Source: an uncultured Bacteroidota bacterium (GTDB lineage Bacteria > Bacteroidota > Bacteroidia > Bacteroidales > P3). From it: 64,000 nt of DNA. Below, piece after piece: positions 47,987-56,262 of the stretch. The DNA lies in NCBI GenBank assembly GCA_902776365.1, contig CACYPU010000001.1, positions 310,001 through 374,000 on the forward strand, written 5' to 3'. Each line of letters starts with the position of its first letter. Within the stretch, counting starts at the first letter, position 1. A program made the translations under genes and the position numbers. Below the pieces are notes generated by a model. The model saw only the letters and a program-made list of their open reading frames with translations, made no database searches and was not told the DNA's origin.

Positions 47987-50596
47987 TTACGCTTCAATTA
48001 AATTTTTTGCCACGCTGAGGGCTTTGTCGAGACCGTCGGGGTTCTTGCCGCCGGCGGTGGCGAAATGGGGCTGGCCGCCACCACCGCCTTGGATTTCTTT
48101 GCCGAGGGTGCGTACCATCTGTCCGGCGTTCATTCCGGCATCCACATGGTTCTGTCCCAGCACGATAAGTAATGCAGGCTTGCCGCCGGTGACGCTGCCC
48201 AGCACAAGGGCCATATCGGGATTGTCGTTGCGGAGGGCCATCAGGGCGTCCTTAACGGTATTGACGTCAAAATCAACACGCTCGATGAGGATTGGAGCGT
48301 TTTTCAACCTGTCGGCAATGTCTTTGGCCACGCCGGCGGCTTTCTCTTTCTGCAACTGTTCGACGGTGGACTTCAGGCCTGCGTTCTCTTCTTGCAGCTT
48401 GGCGATGGAGGAAGCCAGGTCTTTGGTGCCCTTGAACATCTCGTTGAGGGAGAGTAACAACTCCTGCTGCTCGTCGGCATAGCGCTCAGCGGCGGCGGCG
48501 GTGACGGCTTCGATGCGGCGCATGCCGGCAGCGATAGCACCTTCGCTGACGATGCGGAAGGAGCCAATCATGCCAGTGTTCTGCACATGCGTGCCGCCGC
48601 AGAATTCAATGCTGGGACCGTATTTCACCACACGCACCTTGTCGCCGTATTTCTCTCCGAAGAGGGCCATAGCGCCCAGTTTCTGGGCTTCAGCAATGGG
48701 CATGGCGCGGTGTTCCTCGAGGGGCAGGCACTGGCGAATCATATGGTTCACGCGGCGTTCCACATTGCGAATCTCCTCGGGGCTCAGCTTGGCGAAGTGG
48801 CTGAAGTCGAAGCGCAGGCGCTCGGCGTCGACGCTGGAACCTTTCTGCTCCACGTGGTCGCCAAGGACTTGGCGCAGAGCATAATGCATGAGATGGGTGG
48901 CAGAGTGGTTGCAGGCAGTTGCTTGACGCTTGTCCACATCAACCTCAGCATGGAATGTCGCGGTAAGGTTTTCAGGCAGCGTATCAACAATATGTACAAT
49001 CAGCCCGTTTTCTTTTTTCGTATTGACAATTTTCAATTCTAAATTCTCAATTCTCAATTTTCCCGTGTCTCCCGTCTGGCCGCCACTCTCGCCGTAGAAG
49101 GGGGTGCGGTCGAAGACCAGCTGGTAGAATTCCTTGTCTTTGGCTTTCACACGACGGTAGCGGGCGATGTGCACGTCGGCTTCGAGGGCGTCGTAGCCGA
49201 TGAACTCCTCCTCCACACCCGGCAGCAGCTCCTGCCAGTCGTCGCTCTCCACTTTGGCGGCACCGCGCGAGCGCTCTTTCTGCTCCTGCAGGCCTTTTTC
49301 AAAGCCGACCATATCGACAGACCATCCTTTCTCGCTGGCCATCAGCTGTGTGAGGTCGATGGGGAAGCCGTAGGTGTCAAAGAGTTCGAAGGCAAAAGCA
49401 CCATCGATTGTTTGATTGCTTGATTGCTTGATTGTGTGAGTGATATAGTCATTGAAACGTTTGATGCCGCCGGCTAGGGTGCGCAGGAAAGCCTGTTCTT
49501 CTTCGAGGATGATGCGCTGGATGAGTTCCTGCTGCTTCTTGAGCTCGGGGAACTGATGGCCCATCTGGCTCACGAGGGTGGGGACGAGGGTGTTGATGAA
49601 CGGCTCGGTGAAGCCGAGGAAGGTGTAGCCGTAGCGCACGGCGCGGCGCAGGATGCGGCGGATGACGTAGCCGGCTTTCACGTTGGAGGGCAGCTGCCCG
49701 TCGGCGATGCTGAAACTCACGGCACGCAGGTGGTCGGCACAGACACGCATGGCGATGTCGGCGTCCTCATTCTCGCCGTATTTCTTACCGCATTTGGAAG
49801 CAATCTCTTGGATGAGAGGCTGGAACACATCGGTGTCGTAGTTCGAGCGCTTGCCCTGCATCACCATGCAGAGACGCTCAAAGCCCATGCCGGTGTCGAT
49901 GTGCTTGGCCTTCAGAGGCTCCAAGGTGCCGTCTGCTTTGCGGTTGAACTGCATAAAGACGAGATTCCATATCTCGATGACCTGAGGGTTGTCCTTGTTC
50001 ACGAGGTCTTTGCCTGGCACTTTGGATTTTTCTTCATCGGGACGGATGTCGACGTGAATTTCCGAGCAGGGGCCGCAGGGACCTTGGTCGCCCATCTCCC
50101 AGAAGTTGTCCTTCTTCGAGCCGCGCAGGATACGGTCCTCGCTGATGTGCTCCTTCCAGAAGTTGTAGGCCTCCATATCCATCTCGAGACCTTCCTTCTC
50201 GTCGCCACCGAAGACGGTGACATAGAGCCAGTCTTTATTTATCTTCATCACCTCGGTGAGGAACTCCCATCCGTAGGCGATGGCCTCTTTTTTAAAGTAA
50301 TCACCAAAGCTCCAATTGCCCAGCATCTCGAACATCGTATGGTGGTAGGTGTCGTGGCCCACTTCCTCGAGGTCGTTGTGTTTTCCGCTGACGCGGAGGC
50401 ACTTTTGGCTGTCGGTGGCGCGGGGCCACTGGCGCTGCTGGTTGCCGAGGAAAATGTCCTTGAACTGGTTCATGCCGGCGTTGGTGAACATCAGCGTCGG
50501 GTCGTTCTTGATGACCATGGGGGCACTCGGCACCACATGGTGATCCTTGCTCTCAAAATAGTCTAAAAAGGCTTTTCTTATCTCGTTCGAAGTCAT
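47987..50596 (-). CDS. alaS: Alanyl-tRNA synthetase with two repeat inserts
   Basis: An 869-residue class II synthetase. Catalytic domain: MTSNEIRKAFLDYFESKDHH, VPSAPMVIKNDPTLMFTNAG, EMLGNWSFGDYFKKEA, GPCGPCSEIH. The editing domain has HSATHLMHYALR and EFCGGTHVQNTG; a coiled coil and C-Ala domain follow. Two repeat arrays sit in frame: THTIKQSSNQTID (49405-49440) between the catalytic and tRNA-recognition parts, and RIENLELKIVNT (49024-49063) just before the editing domain. Both lie at variable domain borders. Confidence 0.95.
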   Translation of the reverse strand: MTSNEIRKAFLDYFESKDHHVVPSAPMVIKNDPTLMFTNAGMNQFKDIFLGNQQRQWPRATDSQKCLRVSGKHNDLEEVGHDTYHHTMFEMLGNWSFGDYFKKEAIAYGWEFLTEVMKINKDWLYVTVFGGDEKEGLEMDMEAYNFWKEHISEDRILRGSKKDNFWEMGDQGPCGPCSEIHVDIRPDEEKSKVPGKDLVNKDNPQVIEIWNLVFMQFNRKADGTLEPLKAKHIDTGMGFERLCMVMQGKRSNYDTDVFQPLIQEIASKCGKKYGENEDADIAMRVCADHLRAVSFSIADGQLPSNVKAGYVIRRILRRAVRYGYTFLGFTEPFINTLVPTLVSQMGHQFPELKKQQELIQRIILEEEQAFLRTLAGGIKRFNDYITHTIKQSSNQTIDGAFAFELFDTYGFPIDLTQLMASEKGWSVDMVGFEKGLQEQKERSRGAAKVESDDWQELLPGVEEEFIGYDALEADVHIARYRRVKAKDKEFYQLVFDRTPFYGESGGQTGDTGKLRIENLELKIVNTKKENGLIVHIVDTLPENLTATFHAEVDVDKRQATACNHSATHLMHYALRQVLGDHVEQKGSSVDAERLRFDFSHFAKLSPEEIRNVERRVNHMIRQCLPLEEHRAMPIAEAQKLGAMALFGEKYGDKVRVVKYGPSIEFCGGTHVQNTGMIGSFRIVSEGAIAAGMRRIEAVTAAAAERYADEQQELLLSLNEMFKGTKDLASSIAKLQEENAGLKSTVEQLQKEKAAGVAKDIADRLKNAPILIERVDFDVNTVKDALMALRNDNPDMALVLGSVTGGKPALLIVLGQNHVDAGMNAGQMVRTLGKEIQGGGGGQPHFATAGGKNPDGLDKALSVAKNLIEA
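49024..49063 (-). repeat. GAATTGAGA array in alaS
   Basis: Four to five imperfect 7-9 bp units (GAATTGAGA, GAATTTAGA, TTGAAAATT) on the minus strand, coding LRIENLELKIVNT. Confidence 0.8.
49405..49440 (-). repeat. CAATCAAG array in alaS
   Basis: Four units of CAATCAAG/CAATCAAA on the minus strand, in frame (TIKQSSNQTID). Confidence 0.9.
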
Positions 50597-50633
50597 AATA
50601 ACTCTTAACTTTTATCTCTTAACTATTATCTAA

Positions 50634-50984
50634 TCAGAATTCTTCTCTTTCAACCATCAGGATAGCGTTCTGCGGCACGATGAAATATTTTTGCGAGTCG
50701 TACTTGATTTCCACAGCGTTTTTGGCCATATAGATAGCCAGGTCGCCGGGCTTCACCTGTAAGGGCAGGTAGCGTGGCTCACGGTCGGTGGGGTTCCAGT
50801 CCTCGCCCTCGGAAGAGGGCAGGGGATAGCCGGGCCCGCACTTCAGGATATAGCCGCTCTGCACCTCTTCTTTTTCCTGGTATCCGGCAGGCAGCAGCAG
50901 GCCACCTTTGGTCTTCTTTGTGGCTATCGACGGCTCTATCAGCACCCTGTCGCCAATCACTATCAGATTGTCTATATTCTTCAT
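50634..50984 (-). CDS. GroES-like chaperonin 10 family protein
   Basis: A 116-residue protein with the Cpn10 pattern: IGDRVLIEPSIATKKTKGGL, LLPAGYQEKEEVQSGYIL, the roof segment, then KPGDLAIYMAKNAVEIKYD and a C-terminal strand. It is longer than GroES (about 95) because of a PLPSSEGEDWNPTDREPRY insert, and it is not next to groEL, so it is probably a divergent paralogue. A consensus promoter lies 44 bases upstream of the start. Confidence 0.78.
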   Translation of the reverse strand: MKNIDNLIVIGDRVLIEPSIATKKTKGGLLLPAGYQEKEEVQSGYILKCGPGYPLPSSEGEDWNPTDREPRYLPLQVKPGDLAIYMAKNAVEIKYDSQKYFIVPQNAILMVEREEF

Positions 50985-51027
50985 TCTTAATTTCTAATTC
51001 TCAGCACACATTATTCTATATAAAATG

Positions 51028-51058
51028 CAAAGATACGAAATGTATACGACATGGCAAA
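51028..51058 (-). promoter_or_regulatory. Bacteroidota promoter for the GroES-like gene
   Basis: TTTG (51055-51058), a 19-nt spacer, and TATCTTTG (51028-51035) on the minus strand. Confidence 0.75.
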
Positions 51059-51081
51059 ATTTATTTTTCTCAGGTGCCAGA

Positions 51082-51115
51082 TAAAAAAATCCTCCGCATG
51101 GTGTTCATGCGGAGG
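51082..51115 (-). terminator. Intrinsic terminator after hppA
   Basis: A 10-bp stem, CCTCCGCATG/CATGCGGAGG, with a 5-nt loop on the minus strand followed by ATTTTTTTAT, 40 bases past the hppA stop. Confidence 0.88.
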
Positions 51116-51154
51116 AAAAAGTATTGTTGTACGTGTTTTTTCAGCGGTACGCCG

Positions 51155-53581
51155 TTATTTGATGCGCATCTTGTAGAAGGAGCGATAGACGAAGTAGAGG
51201 GCGATGAGGAGGAAGACGATACCGACATAGGGTGCAGCAGCCTGGAATTTGGCGCTGATGGCGATTTCCATGGCGAGGACGCCGAAGAGGGTGGTGAACT
51301 TGATGATGGGGTTCAGAGCCACCGAGGAGGTGTCCTTGAAGGGGTCGCCAACGGTGTCGCCCACGACGGAGGCGTCGTGCAGGTCGGTACCCTTAGCCTT
51401 GAGGTCAACTTCGACGACTTTCTTGGCGTTGTCCCAGGCGCCACCGGCATTGGCCATGAACATGGCTTGGAAGAGGCCGAAGACGGCGATGGAGATGAGG
51501 TAGGAAATGAAGAGGCAGATGGCGTTCTCGCCACCGATGCTCTTGGGAGAGGAGAAGCAGGCGAAGGCGAGGGCGAAGCAGAAGATGGCGATGAAGATGT
51601 TAATCATGCCTTTCTGGGCGTAGTTGGTGCAAATCTTCACCACTTCCTGGCTCTTTTCGGTGTCGGCCTTCTTGGGAGCGTTGGCATCGAGTTTGATATT
51701 GTCCTTGATGTATTCCACAGCGCGGTTGGCGCCGGTGGTGACGGCCTGCATGGAGGCGCCGGTGAACCAGTAGATGACGCAGCCGCCGAGGATGAAGCCG
51801 AGGATGGAGTAGGGGTTGAGGAGGTTGAGAATATCAGATGGGTTGATTTCAAGTTCATCCTTAATCATCATGATGAGGGAGAAAATCATGGTGGTGGCAC
51901 CGACCACGGCGGTACCGATAAGTACAGGCTTGGAAGTAGCTTTGAAAGTATTACCTGCGCCGTCATTGGCCTCGAGGTAGTATTTGGCTTTTTCAAAGTC
52001 GGGCTTGAAACCGAACTCGCTTTCGACCTCCTTGGTGGTCTTCTCAATGTCGTCCTCGATGAGGGAAAGTTCATAGACGGACTGTGCGTTATCGGTCACA
52101 GGGCCGTAGGAGTCGACGGCGATGGTGACGGGTCCCATGCCCAGCATGCCGAAGGCCACGAGGCCGAAGGCGAAGATGGAGGCGAACTCGGGCAAGACCT
52201 GGATAATGTCGACGTTGAAGCCCACGGTGGTCATATAGGCGATGAGCATGAGGACGAAGAAGACCATACCGGTCCAGAAGCCTGAGAAGTTGCCGGAGAC
52301 GAGGCCAGAGAGGATGTTGAGGGAGGCGCCACCTTGTTCGGAAGCGGAGACCACCTCGTTAACATGCTTGGACTTGGGCGATGTGAAAATCTTGGTGAGT
52401 TCAGGGATAAGGGCTGCGCCAAGGGTGCCGCAGGAGATAATGATGGCAAGGGCGAGCCAGGCCTGGCCAGGAAGGGCATTGCGGAGGAGGAAGTAGGAGG
52501 CGCAGAAAGTGCCGATGATGGAGAGGATGGAGGTAATCCAGACGAGCGAGGTCAAAGGTTTCTCGAAGTCGAGGTCGTCGGAGTTCTTGTATTTGGCGGT
52601 GGCGATAGTATTATTAATATAGTATGAGAGGACAGATGCCACGATGCCGAGGATACGCATAACAAAAATCCAGACAAGCATGGGAATCTGATAGTCAGCG
52701 GGAACAGCCACGAGAATGAAGGAGACGAGAGCCACGCCAGTGACGCCGTATGTTTCGAAGCCGTCGGCGGTGGGTCCAATAGAGTCGCCGGCATTATCGC
52801 CGGTGCAGTCGGCAATGACGCCGGGGTTGCGCGGGTCGTCTTCACCGATTTTGAAGACCACCTTCATCAGGTCGCTTCCGATGTCAGCAATCTTGGTGAA
52901 AATACCACCGGCAATACGGAGGGCGGAGGCTCCGAGGGATTCGCCGATGGCGAAGCCGATGAAGCAGCTGCCAGCGATGTCACCATCCATGAGGAGCAGG
53001 ATGACGAGCATGAGCACCAACTCGATGCAGATGAGCACGATGCCGATGGACATACCGGCGCGCAGGGGGATGTTCAGCAGGTCGAGGGGACGACGGCGCA
53101 AGGAGGCGAAAGCCATGCGTGCGTTGGCATAGGTGTTCATGCGGACACCGAACCATGCCACGCCGTAGGAACCCAGAATGCCGATAACGGTCCAAGAAAG
53201 AATAATGAGCACATCGCCGAAGGACTTGTTTGCAAGGGCACCAAAATAAAGAGCGATGGCGGCACCGATGATGAGGAAGAGGAAAAAGAGGAACTTGCCC
53301 TGCTGTTTCAAGTAAGTGGAGCAGGTTTTGAAGATGACGTTGCCTATTTCAAGCATGGATTTGTGAGCGCGCAGTTTGCGTATTTTGCTGAACTGCCAGA
53401 AGCCGAAGAGGAGGCCGAGAATGACGACAGCAAAGCCCCAGTAAAGAATTGAGGTTTTGGGGTCGTTGGAAAAGTTCTCAGGCATTTTGAGGTTGGCTTC
53501 GCCACCAAGACGTTCTGCTTCTTGTGCGAAAGACAAAATTGGCGTTGCAAGCGCAAGAAGTGATAATGTTAATTTCTTCAT
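51155..53581 (-). CDS. hppA: Membrane-bound ion-translocating pyrophosphatase
   Basis: An 808-residue polytopic inner-membrane pyrophosphatase using PPi hydrolysis to pump Na+ or H+. The substrate signatures are GGIFTKIADIGSDLMKVVFK and EDDPRNPGVIADCTGDNAGD, followed by SIGPTADGFETYGVTG. The C-terminal acidic block is SVVGDTVGDPFKDTSSVALN. The GPTADGFETYG pattern is that of the Bacteroides-type K+-dependent enzymes. About 16 helices are predicted, after a cleavable-looking signal (ILSFAQ). A -7 box and terminator flank the gene. Confidence 0.95.
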   Translation of the reverse strand: MKKLTLSLLALATPILSFAQEAERLGGEANLKMPENFSNDPKTSILYWGFAVVILGLLFGFWQFSKIRKLRAHKSMLEIGNVIFKTCSTYLKQQGKFLFFLFLIIGAAIALYFGALANKSFGDVLIILSWTVIGILGSYGVAWFGVRMNTYANARMAFASLRRRPLDLLNIPLRAGMSIGIVLICIELVLMLVILLLMDGDIAGSCFIGFAIGESLGASALRIAGGIFTKIADIGSDLMKVVFKIGEDDPRNPGVIADCTGDNAGDSIGPTADGFETYGVTGVALVSFILVAVPADYQIPMLVWIFVMRILGIVASVLSYYINNTIATAKYKNSDDLDFEKPLTSLVWITSILSIIGTFCASYFLLRNALPGQAWLALAIIISCGTLGAALIPELTKIFTSPKSKHVNEVVSASEQGGASLNILSGLVSGNFSGFWTGMVFFVLMLIAYMTTVGFNVDIIQVLPEFASIFAFGLVAFGMLGMGPVTIAVDSYGPVTDNAQSVYELSLIEDDIEKTTKEVESEFGFKPDFEKAKYYLEANDGAGNTFKATSKPVLIGTAVVGATTMIFSLIMMIKDELEINPSDILNLLNPYSILGFILGGCVIYWFTGASMQAVTTGANRAVEYIKDNIKLDANAPKKADTEKSQEVVKICTNYAQKGMINIFIAIFCFALAFACFSSPKSIGGENAICLFISYLISIAVFGLFQAMFMANAGGAWDNAKKVVEVDLKAKGTDLHDASVVGDTVGDPFKDTSSVALNPIIKFTTLFGVLAMEIAISAKFQAAAPYVGIVFLLIALYFVYRSFYKMRIK

Positions 53582-53623
53582 ATTTAGATATTTTTATATT
53601 TTATCATTAATGGATTGAACGTA

Positions 53624-53631
53624 CAAATATA
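53624..53631 (-). promoter_or_regulatory. -7 box for hppA
   Basis: TATATTTG on the minus strand, 42 bases before the ATG. Confidence 0.55.
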
Positions 53632-53745
53632 CGATTTTTTTTTATTTTAAAAAATTTTAACAAAAAAAGTGTTTGCCATGTCAGGTTCAAAAATCTGTCG
53701 GAGGTGATATTTTTAAAAATATTTTTCTATATTAAAAAAAAAGTG

Positions 53746-53753
53746 TATTTTTG
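53746..53753 (+). promoter_or_regulatory. -7 box for pyrE, very close to the start
   Basis: TATTTTTG ends 4 bases before the ATG at 53758. A transcript from here would have little or no leader unless ATG 53770 is used. Confidence 0.6.
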
Positions 53754-53757
53754 CAGC

Positions 53758-54414
53758 ATGATTACAAACATGGACATGGCCGCTAAGACGGCAGATTTTT
53801 TATTGACAGTGAAAGCAGTAAAGCTCAATAACGAGCATCCTTTCACATGGGCTTCGGGGCGCAAATCGCCCATTTATTGCGACAACAGGGTGACTTTGTC
53901 GTATCCTGAGATCCGCACTTTCATCCGCCAACGCTTCGTCGAGGTGATTCGCGAGACGTGGGGTGATGTGGATGTAATCGCTGGTGTGGCGACGGGTGGT
54001 ATTGCCCAGGGTGCCTTGGTGGCGCAAGAGTTGGGCAAGCCTTTCGTGTATGTGCGCTCGGAGAGTAAGAGCCACGGCCTGACAAACCAGATTGAGGGCG
54101 AAATCCACGAGGGTCAGTCGGTAGTGGTCATCGAGGACCTGGTGTCAACGGGCAAGAGTTCCCTTATCGCTGTGAAAGCCTTGCGAGAGAAAGGCTGCGA
54201 GGTGAAGGGTATGGCCGCCATCTTCACCTATGGTCTGCAAGTGGCTTCCGACAACTTTACGAACGAGAAAGTGGAGCTGATGACGCTGACGGACTACGAC
54301 ACGCTGATTCAGGTGGCCCACGAGAAGGAGTATGTGCGTCCCGAGGACTTCGAGAGCCTCTCGGCTTGGCGTAAAAACCCCGAACAGTGGAGCAAAGAGC
54401 ACGGCGAAGAATGA
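53758..54414 (+). CDS. pyrE: Orotate phosphoribosyltransferase
   Basis: A 218-residue enzyme of pyrimidine biosynthesis, converting orotate and PRPP to OMP. Conserved pieces are FTWASGRKSPIYCDNRVTLS, VIAGVATGGIAQGALVAQEL, and the PRPP motif VVVIEDLVSTGKSSL. Starts at 53758, 53770 and 53776 are possible; the short distance from the -7 box favours either a leaderless ATG 53758 or the later ones. The stop overlaps the next gene by ATGA. Confidence 0.94.
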   Translation: MITNMDMAAKTADFLLTVKAVKLNNEHPFTWASGRKSPIYCDNRVTLSYPEIRTFIRQRFVEVIRETWGDVDVIAGVATGGIAQGALVAQELGKPFVYVRSESKSHGLTNQIEGEIHEGQSVVVIEDLVSTGKSSLIAVKALREKGCEVKGMAAIFTYGLQVASDNFTNEKVELMTLTDYDTLIQVAHEKEYVRPEDFESLSAWRKNPEQWSKEHGEE

Positions 54415-54441
54415 AGAATGAAGAACTAAGAATGAAGAATT
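54405..54441 (+). repeat. AAGAATG array over a stop/start junction
   Basis: Five units of AAGAATG/AAGAACT spanning the pyrE stop and the start codon of the SUMF1 gene. Start choice is therefore uncertain. Confidence 0.85.
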
Positions 54442-55247
54442 CGACTGCCGCAGTCGGGTTGCGCAAAATTATTTGTGCATGTCTATTTTTCATTTTTCAT
54501 TTTTCATTTTTCAATTTGCTGTGGGCGCAGGACAGTGTTGTTCGTGTGCAGGTGATTGAGGGCGTGACGGTGGATATGGTGTGGGTGAAAGGGGGTACGT
54601 TCACGATGGGCAACAATGAGACTCCGAAAGGAGTGAAGTTGACCTACGAGGCTTCGCGCCCGGAACACAAGGTTACGGTGGGTAATTACTACATCGGCCG
54701 TTTCGAGGTGACGCAGGCTCTGTGGACCGCGGTGATGGGAGAGAATCCCTCGAAGTTTGCTACCGTTGGTAACGACAGTTTGCCGGTGGAGAGTGTGAGT
54801 TGGGAAGATGCGCAACGTTTCACTATTATGCTGAGTCAGATGACGGGCCGTCGGTTTCGCCTTCCGACAGAGTCCGAATGGGAGTATGCGGCGCGAGGAG
54901 GCTCGAAGTATCCTTTTGCGGGATGTGAACGTGGCAAGTTGGACAAGTACTGCTGGTACTGTGTGAACAGCGAACGTACGCCACATGCTGTGGGACGACT
55001 GTTGCCGAATGCCCTGGGTTTGTATGACATGAGTGGTAATGTGGCGGAGTGGTGTCAGGACTGGATGGGGGACTATGGCAAGGAGGCCCAGGAGAATCCA
55101 CGAGGGCCACGAGAAGGAGAAAATAAGGTTCTTCGTGGTGGCCACTACAACAGCACTTCGCCGGCCTGCACGGTATACGACCGTGCATGGTACCTGCCCA
55201 TGATGAAACAAGAGTATTTCGGACTGAGAGTGGTGATGGAGGAATAA
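54411..55247 (+). CDS. Secreted SUMF1/formylglycine-generating-enzyme-like protein
   Basis: A 278-residue protein with a signal peptide (ending LLWAQ) and a FGE-sulfatase (SUMF1/EgtB) domain: VDMVWVKGGTFTMGNNETPK, YYIGRFEVTQALWTAVMGEN, LPVESVSWEDAQRFT, RFRLPTESEWEYAARGGSKY, GLYDMSGNVAEWCQDW and VLRGGHYN, EYFGLRVV. The two Cys of true FGE are not conserved, so it is probably a non-catalytic or binding member. The start was set at 54411 (ATGA overlap with pyrE). The signal core is a TTTTTCA array. Confidence 0.83.
   Translation: MKNEELRMKNSTAAVGLRKIICACLFFIFHFSFFNLLWAQDSVVRVQVIEGVTVDMVWVKGGTFTMGNNETPKGVKLTYEASRPEHKVTVGNYYIGRFEVTQALWTAVMGENPSKFATVGNDSLPVESVSWEDAQRFTIMLSQMTGRRFRLPTESEWEYAARGGSKYPFAGCERGKLDKYCWYCVNSERTPHAVGRLLPNALGLYDMSGNVAEWCQDWMGDYGKEAQENPRGPREGENKVLRGGHYNSTSPACTVYDRAWYLPMMKQEYFGLRVVMEE
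54485..54516 (+). repeat. TTTTTCA array in a signal peptide
   Basis: Four units of TTTTTCA coding FIFHFSFF, then LLWAQ, the h-region of the SUMF1 protein signal. Confidence 0.92.
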
Positions 55248-55283
55248 CGTTTAATGTTTAACGGTTATAGGTATTGAAATAAT

Positions 55284-55811
55284 ATGAAGGTTAAGGACAA
55301 GGAATTCGAGGTTTATATCACCGAGGCCGAAATTGCCGAGGTGGTGGAACGGCTGGCGGCACGCATCAATGCCGACTATGCCGGCAAGCATCCGCTGATT
55401 TGTCCGGTGTTGACGGGGAGTTTCTTGTTCGTGGCTGATTTGGTGCGTCATCTGAAGATGGAGTGTGAGGTGGAGTTCGTGAAGTATACCTCATACGAGG
55501 GTATGCATTCGACAGGCAAGGTGCAGGCGGTGTTGCCTTTTCCAGCGAGTGTGAAGGGGAGGGATGTGATTGTAGTGGAGGATATTATTGATACCGGCAT
55601 TTCGATGAACTATATGCTGCGCGAGCTGGCAAAACTCGAGCCTGCAAGTGTCAAAGTCTGCTCCCTGCTCCTGAAACCGGGATGCTTCCGGGGCGGATTC
55701 GAGGTGGACTATGTGGGAAAGGAAATCGGAGACGATTTCATCGTGGGCTATGGTTTGGACTACGACGGTGAAGGCCGAATGTTGAAGGAAATTTATAGAG
55801 TTAACAGATAA
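55284..55811 (+). CDS. hpt: Hypoxanthine phosphoribosyltransferase
   Basis: A 175-residue purine salvage enzyme. The PRPP motif is VIVVEDIIDTGISMNY and the substrate loop YTSYEGMHSTGKVQ. It converts hypoxanthine or guanine to the nucleotide. The length is typical. It lies 36 bases after the SUMF1 gene, and 13 bases before the next gene. Confidence 0.92.
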   Translation: MKVKDKEFEVYITEAEIAEVVERLAARINADYAGKHPLICPVLTGSFLFVADLVRHLKMECEVEFVKYTSYEGMHSTGKVQAVLPFPASVKGRDVIVVEDIIDTGISMNYMLRELAKLEPASVKVCSLLLKPGCFRGGFEVDYVGKEIGDDFIVGYGLDYDGEGRMLKEIYRVNR

Positions 55812-55824
55812 AAGAGAATGTTAG

Positions 55825-56262
55825 ATGAAGAATGAAGAATTAAAAGTGGTCAGTGGTCAGTGCTCAGTGGTCAGTGTGCTGCGCAAGATGGTTTGCGTCA
55901 GCATAATTTTCATTTTTCATTTTTTATTTTCCATTTCCCTTGTTGGCTGCAGCGATGATCCCGTGCTGGACGTCAATCCCGACGACCTGACAGGCAAATG
56001 GGTAGTGGAGAATACGCAAGAATACTGGCGCTTCCGCAGTGGTGGCACCGGCGTGACTTGGGACGAAAGCGAGGATATCTCTGAAGAGGAGAGCAATCTG
56101 CGGTTTGAATGGATGCTCGACAGGGATGAGTTGACTTGTGTGTTCCGTGGCGAGAATGAGAACCAGGCGGTTCCGAAAGTTTACCGCATCCGCGAGATAA
56201 CGACATCGTCAATGAAGTGGGAGAATATCTACGGACAAACAACTAGATTGAAGAAAATATGA
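55825..56262 (+). CDS. Small lipocalin-like lipoprotein
   Basis: A 145-residue lipoprotein (lipobox LVGCSDD). The mature part reads DDLTGKWVVENTQEYWRFRS and continues with beta strands (DELTCVFRGENEN, VYRIREITTSSMKW), the pattern of Bacteroidota lipocalin-like DUFs. The first 35 codons are mostly repeat-derived: a CAGTGGT array (VVSGQCSVVSV) and a TTTTTCA-type array forming the signal core. The stop overlaps the AsmA start by ATGA. Confidence 0.72.
   Translation: MKNEELKVVSGQCSVVSVLRKMVCVSIIFIFHFLFSISLVGCSDDPVLDVNPDDLTGKWVVENTQEYWRFRSGGTGVTWDESEDISEEESNLRFEWMLDRDELTCVFRGENENQAVPKVYRIREITTSSMKWENIYGQTTRLKKI
55846..55877 (+). repeat. GTGGTCA array at a gene start
   Basis: Four units of CAGTGGT/CAGTGCT, in frame (VVSGQCSVVSV), the word complementary to ACTGACC. 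Confidence 0.88.
55906..55936 (+). repeat. TTTTTCA array in a signal peptide
   Basis: Four imperfect units of TTTTTCA/TTTTCCA coding IFIFHFLFSI. Confidence 0.85.

Noticed and set aside
51155-53581. hppA as a multidrug or other transporter
   Set aside because: The acidic PPase signatures (EDDPRNP, GDNAGD, GDTVGDPFKD) are diagnostic.
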